Origin: Hemileia vastatrix
Taxonomy: Eukaryota; Basidiomycota; Pucciniomycetes; Pucciniales; Zaghouaniaceae
Reading direction: 5' to 3'
Length of the DNA stretch: 64,000 nucleotides
Assembly: GCA_030280995.1 (NCBI GenBank)
Contig: JASXTE010000008.1
Location: forward strand, 8,499,712-8,563,711
The notes under the pieces: model-generated
Told to the model about the DNA's origin: nothing
The model's database searches: none
The model's input: only the letters and a program-made list of their open reading frames with translations
Part shown: piece after piece, positions 12,403 to 22,049 of the stretch
Numbering within the stretch: position 1 is the stretch's first letter
Layout: every line of letters begins with the position of its first letter
Translations under genes and position numbers: made by a program

Positions 12403-13517
12403 ATGGATGATAATTTTGAAGGGATTTCTGTTGACCCAACCGATTCTGATTGTTTTCCACCTCAACATACTAATACTGGAAATATTCCTCCATCACCCGC
12501 TGCTGATCCACCTCCAGATGCATCTCAATCTGTACCGCCTAATCCTAACCCACCACCTAATCCCAATCCAGGCCAAGATTCTCATGCAGAACCAAGAAAT
12601 TTTAATACAATCATCCTTCTGCTCCTGAAAGTGCTGATCAGCATGCAGATCAGCTAGGAAGAGATTGGGCTAGTGAAGTATTGAGGGAATTTTTCGGAGG
12701 CCAATCATCATCTGCTCAGCCTAACCAAGGAGCAAGCACAAGTGGATCTGGTAAGTCAAATTTGTAGTGTATTCTTTTATTGAAAAATAACCAATTTAAT
12801 TAAATTATTTGAATTGTTAGTGAATCCCTCAATCATTATGGGTATCAGTGATTACCACAGACTCAATTCAGCAGAGTCTCATGAACGAGAACGGGGTTTA
12901 AGGGCTATAAGAGGCTTATTTAGAAGGAATGATGTTCCCAGGAGCTCGGAAAGTCTAAATAGAAATATTTACCACTTTCTGAAGTATTGTCTTGGGGGAC
13001 CAACACAAATAACAAAATATCCTGCAAGCACAACACCTTTGGTGATTGAAAATTGGAAAGCTTGGAACCAATTCAAACTGTCCTAACCCAAGTCCAATCT
13101 TCTAACCGTGCCAATTCTGCAGCTGATCAACAATTTCTGATAACCAATTCTATAGCCTTCTTGCAATCCAAAATTTGACTACCCAAATTTTTTCCAGCAC
13201 CTGAGCCTCAAGGACTAAAAGGAGGAGCACCAATCCCACTTTCTTTCAAAAGAAACTTAGAGCGTGAATTGCAAGAAAAAGGTTTTCGGAAATTTGCCTT
13301 TGATTGGACTTGCTGTGATTTTTCGGAATCAACTTGGAATCAAGTCATGGGAAGCATAGTATGCAACCACTGTACCAGGTGGCTCACCACCTTGTATACA
13401 ATCGATCAGTCAAAGCTTCAGTTCACTCAATGTGTTATTGAAAAATGGGTAGTTAATAAGGGGAAGAAGATGATAAGGTTATTTTGGCAAGAAGAGGAAA
13501 GGGTAGCAAGAGAAATT
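12403..13517 (+). pseudogene. Tnp2-element accessory protein, copy 1 (truncated)
   Basis: It begins at ATG 12403 with an acidic then proline-rich leader (PPNPNPPPNPNPG). A 70-bp intron follows (12751-12820; GTAAGT...TTAG) after the phrase GASTSGS. The second exon has RNDVPRSSESLNRNIYHF, EPQGLKGGAPIPLSFK and WVVNKGK. All have close counterparts in the same order at 47878-49557, so two diverged elements keep the same second gene. In-frame stops occur near 13084 and 13176. The gene is cut at about 13518, where LTR sequence begins. I do not recognise a domain. Conservation, position and proline-rich start suggest a DNA-binding or transposase-partner role, which is inference only. Confidence 0.6.
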
Positions 13518-14200
13518 GGCGTTATTATTTTTTATAAAAGGGTTTTATTTAATTTATTGGAGTTTAAAATATGAAGAAATTGGTCACGAGCAAATGCCTA
13601 CACAAATACAATTTATTTTACGGAGAAAACTTATTTTTACGGTCTGAAAAATTTATAAGTATCAAGTAAAGTCACTCAAGAACCTTGGGAAATTTTCCCA
13701 GAATTTTTACTATTTTTCTTATATTTTTAAATGAATTTTAAAGTTTTATAGAAATATTTACGTTTTCAAAAATTACTTAACTTTGATGAATTTTAACGGG
13801 GTAATTAGAGCTGCTCAGACTACGAAAATTAGTTTGGTATGTAAAGGGGAAGTAGTTTTATTATGTGTAATTTTTCTGGATTTTTTATTATAGTTTTAAG
13901 GTTCTAATTGAGTCCGGAAGTCCGGACGGACTCCGTTTTGACTCCGTTCAGACTCCGTTTGGACTCCGCTTCGGCTCCGTACGGACTCCGTATGGGCTCC
14001 GGATTGACTCTGGAAGAGCTCTGGAGGGGAAAACTTAGGCACGTGACTAGGAATACTTAAGAGCTTCTCAAACTCGAAATTGAGAGGGGGGACACATCAT
14101 ACAGCTTAATCATTAACTACCACAGTCTCATTTTTTATTACTCAACAAATTAAATAAATTTGTAATACCCTTATAAATTTATATTTTATATATATCAGTG
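13518..14200 (+). mobile_element. Partial LTR of the 12-kb Ty3/Gypsy element (extra copy)
   Basis: From ATTGGCGTTATTATTTTTTA onwards this is nearly identical to 14207-14885 and 24379-25050. It lacks the first ~63 bp and the last ~420 bp of the full LTR seen at the 3' end, and abuts the next LTR head-to-tail. It includes a GC-rich block (13915-14030) of about seven imperfect decamers of the GACTCCGTTT type. Its 5' edge lies inside the Tnp2 accessory gene. The rest of that gene is not found beyond the 3' LTR, so this is not a simple nested insertion. Confidence 0.75.
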
Positions 14201-15305
14201 CAATATTGGCGTTATTATTTTTTATAAAAGGGTTTTATTTAATTTATTGGAGTTTAAAATATGAAGAAATTGGTCACGAGCAAATGCCTACACAAATACA
14301 ATTTATTTTACGGAGAAAACTTATTTTTACGGTCTGAAAAATTTATAAGTATCAAGTAAAGTCACTCAAGAACCTTGGGAAATTTTCCCAGAATTTTTAC
14401 TATTTTTCTTATATTTTTAAATGAATTTTAAAGTTTTATAGAAATATTTACGTTTTCAAAAATTACTTAACTTTGATGAATTTTAACGGGGTAATTAGAG
14501 CTGCTCAGACTACGAAAATTAGTTTGGTATGTAAAGGGGAAGTAGTTTTATTATGTGTAATTTTTCTGGATTTTTTATTATAGTTTTAAGGTTCTAATTG
14601 AGTCTGGAAGTCCGGACGGACTCCGTTTTGACTCCGTTCGGACTCCGCTTTGACTCCGTTTGGACTACGTTTGGACTCCGCTTCGGCTCCGTACGGACTC
14701 CGTATGGGCTCCGGATTGACTCTGGAAGAGCTCTGGAGGGGAAAACTTAGGCACGTGACTAGGAATACTTAAGCGCTTCTCAAACTCGAAATTGAGAGGG
14801 GGGACACATCATACAGCTTAATCATTAACTACCACAGTCTCATTTTTTATTACTCAACAAATTAAATAAATTTGTAATACCCTTATAACTTTATATTATA
14901 TATATAACATTTTAGAAATACTACTCAACAATTTAAATCACACTTCATACAGGGTATCTTTAGAAAGGTCTTCATCGCTGGGACTTGATTATTGCTGTCT
15001 CATATAAATTTAAATTATTATAAAAACATAAAAGTCAATCTTTTCAGATCTTTCACTGGTACACCTTAATTGTTGTTATCAGTATTTATTTTATCAACAG
15101 CCACTTTCTTTAAATCTCAATAAGCGTTAAATATTTTAGAGTTTCATTATTTTTATCAATCAGATCTAAGTAGATTGGTTAGCTTAGTGATTTAGAACAC
15201 CTTCGTTGTTATTTTTATTGGAAGGATGGGGTTTTCAGCTAAATCAACACATCTCCTCCGGATTCTGCTTACAGCAAGGCGACTGTAAGAGTTTACCTTA
15301 CCATA
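14201..15305 (+). mobile_element. 5' LTR of the 12-kb Ty3/Gypsy element
   Basis: It matches 24371-25465 almost base for base. It starts in both at GTGCAATATTGGCG and ends at GTTTACCTTACCATA, immediately before the primer-binding site. The first ~57 bp of the 3' LTR (TGTGGTAGCCTAAAG...) are missing here. The LTR would be about 1.1 kb in full. It contains the GACTCCG-type decamer block (about 14600-14725) with about nine units, more than the other two copies, and a GC-rich end (GATTCTGCTTACAGCAAGGC). LTRs carry the promoter and polyadenylation signals; I could not place a TATA box or start site with confidence. Confidence 0.85.
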
Positions 15306-15324
15306 GTTGGCGCCCAACATGGGG
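15304..15324 (+). promoter_or_regulatory. Putative primer-binding site
   Basis: Directly after the 5' LTR lies GTTGGCGCCCAACATGGGG. TGGCGCC-type sites are common tRNA primer-binding sites in LTR retrotransposons, and the position right at the LTR edge fits. I did not assign the tRNA. It includes the perfect palindrome GTTGGCGCCCAAC minus one base. It marks where minus-strand DNA synthesis would begin and confirms the + orientation of the element. Confidence 0.6.
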
Positions 15325-15482
15325 TACGAAATCTCTAGCTTTTTCTAGAACTTTTTTTGGGTCAAGGACTTTGTTATTAGCCTGCAAGAGGCTTATTCTT
15401 TGGAACTCTAATCGATCTTTGTTATTGGCCTGCAATAGGCTTGTTATTTTAACGGTTGTTAAAGCTTTTTTTATGATTTGGG

Positions 15483-16664
15483 ATGTCTTCTACTATTGGA
15501 ACTGCTGTGTTGGCTGCTGGTGTACCTGTTAGGGCATCAGTAAGGATTGTATCTTGGGTTGTGCCCAAGTTTTCTGGAGATGATTTAGAAGTATTTTTAC
15601 ATAGGTATGAAACTGCAGCTGTGATTGATGGTGCTTTACCTTTGGATATGGTGAAGCAGATTAGGTTCTTTATTTTGGACAGAGAGGTGGAAAAGGAGGT
15701 TATTTCTATGGATGGTTATAAAGATCAAGATTGGAGAAAGCTCAAGATGGAAATGGAAAAAAGGTGGCCAAAAGTTTATTCATTGGAGGATCTAAAGGAT
15801 ATAGCTAGGAAATGGGAATCAAAAGGTGGTGTAACATCTCTGCATCAGTATCATCAGTTTATGGTTGAATTTCAGGTGGTTCTGGATTATTTGTTGGAGT
15901 ATGAAATTTAATTTCATGATAATGCATCAAAGTATATTTTTTGGGATGCTATGGGGGAAAAGGTTAAGAAAGATGTTTTGATGGTGCTTATTAATGCGAA
16001 TTTAATGAAGGATTGCCCAGATGGAGAAACTAGGATTCCTGGTATGAAGATGCTAAAGAAGGCTATTTTAGAACATCTGGATACTCATAATTCTGTTGAT
16101 TTGGACTCTGGAAAAGAGGTTTTTCTTGCTCAAGAGATAGAAGAGGGCGGTTTAGAAGAATTAGCTTCTGTTGAATTTTTGGAATCAGCCATTCCTGAAG
16201 ATTTTGTCCAGCCTGAAGATATTATTTTTGTTAACAATTCTGTTGGGAAAGAAGAGATTTATGAAGATGAAGATATTGTTGTCATTAATGACAAAATTTT
16301 GGATGATGGGGATAATTTTGTGTTGAATGATTCGAAATCGGATTTAGAGGATTTTTTGCCTCAGGTTTTTTCTTCAGAAGCAGAGACTGTCTGCAATGAA
16401 GATATGGATATGGTGGATTTGTTACAATCTCAGGGAGAGATTGTTAAGGAGGATATAGTTTTCCCTGCACTAATAAAGAGTGTAGTGGTATTTGATAATA
16501 GAGTGCATAAATTGGATGCACTCATATTTTGGAAAAGGGTTGTTTATTTTTTATGTCCAATGGTAGGACAAATTATATGGGTTTATTTTTGGGTTTTATG
16601 GAATCGGTGGATAAGCCCTTGGGGCAAAATTATGGATTATCTCCAAGGGATATCAAGAATTTAA
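15483..16664 (+). pseudogene. Ty3/Gypsy gag-like gene of the 12-kb element
   Basis: The frame opens at ATG 15483. The first 142 codons look like a Gag capsid region: PKFSGDDLEVFLHRYE, then DREVEKEV, then DWRKLKMEMEKRWP, the usual 'fungal retro-gag' rhythm. A single in-frame TAA at 15909-15911 interrupts it. The same frame continues at once (FHDNASKYIFWDAMG) and stays open to 16664, so the break looks like one substitution. The second half is very acidic (many E/D, 16120-16430). I see no zinc knuckle and no clear aspartic protease motif. From about 16500 the likely protein continues in another frame, suggesting a further frameshift before 16664. Confidence 0.65.
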
Positions 16665-16666
16665 TT

Positions 16667-17304
16667 TCTCCGAAATGAGGATAAACTACCTAAACTGGGC
16701 TGAAATTTTCTTTTATCGTTATGTCTTCAATTTTTTCAGGATTCAAATTATTATGGATGCCCTCATTTTTTGGGGTAGCAGGGGCTGATCACTCTAATGT
16801 TGTAATCTCTCCTCAGGATGAGATCCCGGATTGCAATAGGTCAGCTCACTTGGAGATAATTCAAGTGGATTCTCAATTATTTTCTGTTAATATTACTTTG
16901 GAGTGCAAATACCTTTTGGACTTTTCTATATGTTTATTGGATTTACCCTGTTTTTCTATTAAATTTAAAAATGGTAAAAAAGGCAAAATGGGCCAAATTA
17001 GGTTGGATAAAAATTGGAAGGGTATGTTTCCGGACCTCCAGCAAGAGGTTAAACTGCAATTATCTCCTTCTATTATGGATCTCCAGCAAGAGGGTAAACT
17101 GCAAAAATCTTATCAAAATACGATTAAAAATCTCGGCATAATTAAAACACAAAAAAAATAATTTATGTGAAAATGTTATTCCGGTTCTCCAGCAAGAGGG
17201 TAAACTGCGAAAATCTTATCAAAATCCAATAAAAAATCTCAGTATAATTAAAACACAAAGAAATAATTTTTGTGAAAATTCATTTCCAGTCCTCCAGCAA
17301 GAGG
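16667..17304 (+). repeat. Covarying stem-loop motif, cluster 1 (five copies)
   Basis: Each copy is a 3-4-bp stem, a 6-base loop and a TTAAACTG-type tail. Copies start at 16667 (TCTC/GAGG, loop CGAAAT), 17035 (CCTC/GAGG, loop CAGCAA), 17080 and 17186 (TCTC/GAGG, loop CAGCAA) and 17291 (CCTC/GAGG, loop CAGCAA). Tails read ATAAACT, TTAAACTGC or GTAAACTGC. The T-to-C change in the first stem base keeps pairing with G (wobble or Watson-Crick). Further single copies are in pol at 19292 (loop CCCCAT) and 19349 (loop CACCAA). Confidence 0.7.
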
Positions 17305-17339
17305 TTAAACTGCCGACTTTCTTTACGGGTGATTTACTG
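16721..17339 (+). pseudogene. Gag-pol linker with LQQE-KL repeats
   Basis: An open frame runs 16721-17161 and contains repeats of the form (D/V)LQQE(V/G)KL. Four DNA copies of the underlying motif are at 17035, 17080, 17186 and 17291. After a run of eight A's (17151-17158) the same repeat unit continues in the frame of pol. The second copy of the phrase (AAACACAAAGAAATAA, 17250s) reads through in frame. One A fewer in the run would join this frame to pol. This could be decay or a slippery site. No recognised catalytic domain. The DNA motif here is the stem-loop family described separately, which also lies in non-coding DNA, so the peptide repeat may be a by-product. Confidence 0.45.
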
Positions 17340-20300
17340 TTGGATAAGGGAAGTAAAGGTGTTGGAAAATCTGTTTATAAATTAGACGAGGGAAAGGAGA
17401 AAAGGGTAAAATTTAAAAATGAAATAAAATATTTTTCTAATTTTTCTTATTCCAATTCTGGCGATGAAGAAGATTCATTTGATGAAATATGTAATGGCAA
17501 TACAAAAGTAAATGTTTTACCTCAAGTTTATTTAGATGTGGATGCAGAGAAATATAAGAAGGTAGCAAATAAAGTTCGACCTATCAATGAACCGCTACCT
17601 GCTGAATTAAATCCACCTTTGAGAAGACCAAGGTTATCAAGAGATCCTTATGAACGTCCCTTGGTAAAGAATCCGCCTGAATTTTCTGAGACGTCAAGAA
17701 TCACTTTTGAGAGACTGGGTGTTGTTAATTTTGGACCTGATGGTTGGTTGTCTGGTGAAGAGAAGAAGTTGTTGTTGGATGTGATGGTCAAGCGAGAGAA
17801 GGCCATTGCTTTTGTAGAAGAGGAGAGGGGTGTGTTGAAGCATTCCTATGGGGAGCCTTACAAGATTCCTGTGGTATGTCATGAACCGTGGCAGCAGAAA
17901 CCGATTCCTATTCCGGCTGCATTGAAAGAAGCTTATATCGAAGTTGTCAGAGAACGGATACGCACTGGACTTTATGAGCAATCAACGTCAAGTTATTCTA
18001 GTCCGGTATTTTGTATCAAGAAACCGAATGGCAAGCTTAGAGTCGTTCATGATCTTAGGGAATTAAATAGGGTTACAATAAAGGATGCTGGGATACCGCC
18101 TAGTGCTGAGGAGTTTGTTGAAGCGTTTGCAGGGAGAGTGTGTTATGGTTTGGGAGATATTATGGGTGGATATGATGAGAGAGAGTTACATCCGGACTCA
18201 AGGCCTCTCACTACATTCGATACGCCACTTGGACGTTTACAGTTAACAAGATTACCTCAAGGAGCAACAAATTCGGTTGCAGTTTATCAAGCTCAGATGG
18301 CTTGGATCCTTCAAGACGAAATTCCACAATATGCTGGAATCTTTATAGATGATGGAGGAATTAAGGGACCAACAACCGACTATGATAACCAGGTGTTGGA
18401 AGAGAATCCCGGGATACGCAAATTCATTTGGGAGTTTGCAATTACTTTAGAAAGAATCTTGTTTCGAATTGAAGAGGCTGGTTTAACTATTTCAGGCTCA
18501 AAATTTTCATGTTGTGTGCCAGCCTTAGAAATATTAGGCCATGTGGTATGTAGAGAGGGTAGGATTATGTCCAAGAAGAAAGTTAACAAAATTCAGTCCT
18601 GGCCAAGACCCAAGAATACAACCGAAGTTAGAGGGTTTTTAGGTGTTTGCGTATATGTTAGAATGTTTATTAAGGACTTTTCTTCATTGGCAGCTCCATT
18701 GAGACGGTTAACGAGAAAGGATGCAGACTGGGAGTGGGATGAAGAGTGTGAGAAGGCGTTTGTGAAGTTGAAGGAGGTTGTGGGGAAGGATTTAGTCCTG
18801 CACAAGTTGGATTATGGAAAAGATGCTGGTAGAATTTATTTAGCAGTTGATTCAAGTCAGGTTGCAGCTGGGGCGGTTCTGTCTCAGATGGATAAAGCTG
18901 GTTACATCAGGCCAGTTAGGTATGAATCTGTAGTATTTACTGAGGTCGAATCAAGATATTCTCAACCGAAATTGGAATTATGTGGTGTGGCGAAAATACT
19001 GAAGAAATTTCAGCATATTTTGTGGGGGCAACATTTTGAGTTGCAAGTGGATGCGAAATCGTTAATCCAGATGATTAATTCCCCAAGTTTACCAAACGCA
19101 CCCATGACGAGATGGGTAGCTTTTATTCAACATTTTTCATTTGATTTAGTTCATAAGCCTGGCAAAACTTTTACTATGCCAGATGGTTTATCAAGGAGAC
19201 CACCCACTGAAGAAGATTCAGACTCAGAAGAGTTCGATGAAGATATACCTATTATCAAAGCCAGCACTAAAGGAGCTGAAGACTTTCCATACCTCCCCCA
19301 TGAGGTTAAACTGGCAGGAATATTGTGTTTAGATTATGATGATGATGACCTCCACCAAGAGGATAAACTGGAAAATAGTTTTTATGTTAATAAAGGTTTT
19401 GGAAAAGGTGTAGATAAATTTGGTAGAAAGGAGGTAGAAGAAGATGTGGTGTATGTAGAGGAAGATGGATTGGTAGTGTGGGATAGTAGTAATTTAAGGA
19501 ATGGTGTATATGTTGGAGAATTAGAGAATTTAAATAAAAAGGTGGATAAAGAGAAAGAGGTATTTTCGAATACGGTTTACGAAGGATCCAAAGGTTCAGA
19601 AGAACAACGTCAACATAGCTTGATTAAAGATTTATTTAGGGGTCAACAAATATTGGCTCATTCATGTGCAGGTGATATTGGTGATAGAGAAGTCCCTATT
19701 GATGTTATATTAATCGATTTTCAAGATGAAGTCTGGGGTCAGACTGGTTTTTATTTTTTGTTAGTCAAATATTTGTTGACTTTAGAGAGGCCAGAAGATT
19801 GTGAAGACGATGAATGGGTGGCTATCAAGAGGAAGTCATCTATGTTTTACCTATCTGGTCGACGTTTAATGAGGAGAAGGTATCCAAATCCTCAAGTAGT
19901 TATAACTCAAGAGAAGGGGCAAGAATTAGTTTTGAAATCACTGCATGAAGATCTCGGGCATAGAGGCGTTGGAGAAACATTTAGAAGAATTCCTGATCGA
20001 TTTTGGTGGCCTGGCATGAAGATGGCTGTTAAACAGTGGGTTCAGTCATGCGAAGAATGTCAAAGACGAAGTTATTTAAGGCCAAAAGAACCTGGACGCG
20101 CGACCGGTGAATATACGCTCTTTGGGAGAGTTAGTTTAGATGCTGTTCATATTAAAGAGGGACGGTATAAATATTTAATTGTGGCCAGAGATGATTTATC
20201 TGGTTGGGTAGAGGCAGCGCCTCTTATTAATTTAACTGCCAAAAATGTGGCAGAATTTTTTTTGAATAATTGGGTATATAGGTATGGTGTGATGAAGTTG

Positions 20301-21029
20301 GTGACGGTAGATGGAGGTCCTGAATTTGGGACAGAGTTTAAAGAGGCCGTATTGAAAGTTGGATCAAAGGTTAGGGTAGCAACCCCATATTATCCTGAAG
20401 CTGAAGGCATGGTTGAAAGAGGGCATCAAGTTATTAAGGATGCCTTAGTTAAAATGTGTGGGACAAGTGCCGAAAAGTGGAGGCACTATTTACCTTTAGT
20501 TTTATTTGCTGATCGAATCACTGCCAAAAGGACGACCGGATTTTCACCTTATGAACTTGTTTTTGGACAGAAAGCAGTTTTACCGGTTGATTTAGAAGCT
20601 GAATCATATCTTGGAGTTGACTGGGACACGGTCAAAACTACGGAAGAATTATTGTGTGCAAGAATGATGCAGCTAGAAAAGAAAGAAGAATATTTAGAAA
20701 AGGCATATTTGCGGATGATGAAGATCAGAAATCAATCAGTTAGATATTGGGATGAGCGGTTGGCACATCGATTAAGGAAACCTTTGAACCCAGGTGATAT
20801 GGTCCTGGTGTATAATAGGAGTTTGGAAAGTCAGTGGGGAAAGATGTTTGCAGATAGGTGGAATGGACCGTATAAAATCAAGGAGCAAGTTTCCGGCGGT
20901 TCATATGTGCTAGAAGGGTTGGATGGAGTAGTATTGAAGAAGAGGGTAGCGGCCGATCAAGTGAAACGGTTCTATCCTAGAGGCACCAGGAGTGCCGAAG
21001 TCTACCTCCGCAATGAGGATAAACTATGA
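17340..21029 (+). CDS. pol: Ty3/Gypsy pol polyprotein (RT, RNase H, integrase)
   Basis: A single open frame of about 1,229 codons. The first codon given (TTG) is nominal, because the frame is open further upstream. Domains in order: reverse transcriptase (about residues 190-400) with LRVVHDLRELNR, LTRLPQGATNS and the catalytic FIDDGG; RNase H (about 500-620) with YLAVDSSQVAAGAVLSQ; an acidic linker with two LxxE(V/D)KL repeats; integrase with an HHCC zinc motif (H-EDLG-H...C-EE-C, about 880-920), catalytic D in SLDAVHI, D in TVDGGPEFG and E in PEAEGMVERG; then a GPY/F module (WNGPYKIKEQ). No chromodomain follows. The order RT-RNase H-integrase defines Ty3/Gypsy. All catalytic residues I can check are present, so it is potentially functional although gag upstream is damaged. 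It ends in a stem-loop copy at 21005. Confidence 0.92.
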   Translation: MDKGSKGVGKSVYKLDEGKEKRVKFKNEIKYFSNFSYSNSGDEEDSFDEICNGNTKVNVLPQVYLDVDAEKYKKVANKVRPINEPLPAELNPPLRRPRLSRDPYERPLVKNPPEFSETSRITFERLGVVNFGPDGWLSGEEKKLLLDVMVKREKAIAFVEEERGVLKHSYGEPYKIPVVCHEPWQQKPIPIPAALKEAYIEVVRERIRTGLYEQSTSSYSSPVFCIKKPNGKLRVVHDLRELNRVTIKDAGIPPSAEEFVEAFAGRVCYGLGDIMGGYDERELHPDSRPLTTFDTPLGRLQLTRLPQGATNSVAVYQAQMAWILQDEIPQYAGIFIDDGGIKGPTTDYDNQVLEENPGIRKFIWEFAITLERILFRIEEAGLTISGSKFSCCVPALEILGHVVCREGRIMSKKKVNKIQSWPRPKNTTEVRGFLGVCVYVRMFIKDFSSLAAPLRRLTRKDADWEWDEECEKAFVKLKEVVGKDLVLHKLDYGKDAGRIYLAVDSSQVAAGAVLSQMDKAGYIRPVRYESVVFTEVESRYSQPKLELCGVAKILKKFQHILWGQHFELQVDAKSLIQMINSPSLPNAPMTRWVAFIQHFSFDLVHKPGKTFTMPDGLSRRPPTEEDSDSEEFDEDIPIIKASTKGAEDFPYLPHEVKLAGILCLDYDDDDLHQEDKLENSFYVNKGFGKGVDKFGRKEVEEDVVYVEEDGLVVWDSSNLRNGVYVGELENLNKKVDKEKEVFSNTVYEGSKGSEEQRQHSLIKDLFRGQQILAHSCAGDIGDREVPIDVILIDFQDEVWGQTGFYFLLVKYLLTLERPEDCEDDEWVAIKRKSSMFYLSGRRLMRRRYPNPQVVITQEKGQELVLKSLHEDLGHRGVGETFRRIPDRFWWPGMKMAVKQWVQSCEECQRRSYLRPKEPGRATGEYTLFGRVSLDAVHIKEGRYKYLIVARDDLSGWVEAAPLINLTAKNVAEFFLNNWVYRYGVMKLVTVDGGPEFGTEFKEAVLKVGSKVRVATPYYPEAEGMVERGHQVIKDALVKMCGTSAEKWRHYLPLVLFADRITAKRTTGFSPYELVFGQKAVLPVDLEAESYLGVDWDTVKTTEELLCARMMQLEKKEEYLEKAYLRMMKIRNQSVRYWDERLAHRLRKPLNPGDMVLVYNRSLESQWGKMFADRWNGPYKIKEQVSGGSYVLEGLDGVVLKKRVAADQVKRFYPRGTRSAEVYLRNEDKL

Positions 21030-21172
21030 CATTTATGAAATTATATGGATAACTCCGAAATGAGGATAAACTACAATTTTAATGACTTTTATTAAATTTA
21101 TACCTCCGCAACGAGGATAAACTATGATATCTACGAAATTTTATGGATTCCTCCGCAATGAGTATAAACTAT
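21005..21172 (+). repeat. Covarying stem-loop motif, cluster 2 (pol end)
   Basis: Four copies are spaced about 48 bp. They start at 21005 (CCTC-CGCAAT-GAGG), 21053 (CTC-CGAAAT-GAG), 21103 (CCTC-CGCAAC-GAGG) and 21150 (CCTC-CGCAAT-GAGT), each followed by ATAAACTA. The first is inside pol, just before its stop; the other three are untranslated, so conservation is not explained by protein coding. Confidence 0.7.
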
Positions 21173-21388
21173 CTTCTTATTTTTATCAAAAATACTTTAC
21201 TATCGTTACACTGCATATGGGCGACAAAACTGTGATGAAACTTAACAAAATTCAAGAAGACCTTCTTTGAAATTTTCAAAAATTTAAAATTCTTAAAATA
21301 TGGGAGAAGATAGTGTTGGAATATTTTAAAAATTTATTGGAAGAAGTGTTCACAGGGGAACCTTCTTAATTTAATATTGGAAAGTGTG

Positions 21389-21429
21389 GGGGTAATTGAT
21401 GGGCTGGCTGCTCTATACACAATTACCCC
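21389..21429 (+). repeat. Long hairpin downstream of pol
   Basis: GGGGTAATTG (21389-21398) pairs perfectly with CAATTACCCC (21420-21429) around a 21-base loop. It lies 360 bp after the pol stop in otherwise AT-rich DNA. Possible RNA structural element; function unknown. Confidence 0.5.
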
Positions 21430-21497
21430 ATAATGTTCGTTTCCAAAATTTTCCCTGTTTCTAGTTGAATCCTGGCTTTGTCTTTTAATTATAGGAA

Positions 21498-22018
21498 GTC
21501 CACTAAGACTATAAACTGGAACGAATCAAGAGACACCGCTCTCAACGCCGGATTCAAGATTCTTTTTATTTTATTTTGTTTTTGATTTTTTTATGTTAGA
21601 TTGTGATTTCTTTTCTTTAATATATATTATGAATTATTGTAAAGGTGATGCTCACTGGTGGTGTCTAATCATTTTAATAAATTGGAGGGAGCCCACCCAG
21701 TGATCATCATTATAAAAAATTATCTTCTAAAAACTTTCATTTATTTTCTTTTCTTTTCAATTTCTCAAAATTGTGTAACCACATCAAGTTGCACTTGGAT
21801 GTGGGTATGATGTCGAGGGTACGGCTCATCAAATGGCCGGGGGGCATCTTTTAAAAATTTTAATTTTGATAATCTTTTTTATTACTTTTTTTATCTTTCT
21901 TTTCACATTCGTTAATCTTTCTTTTAAAATTTAATTTTAACTTTTATTTCAAAACTATCTTTTCTAAAATCTTTTATTTTAAATTAAAAACAAAATTAAA
22001 AATTAAAAATAAAATAAT

Positions 22019-22049
<31 letters not shown>

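Noticed and set aside
17694..18855. Several minus-strand frames inside pol.
   Set aside because: They are shadows of the intact pol frame.
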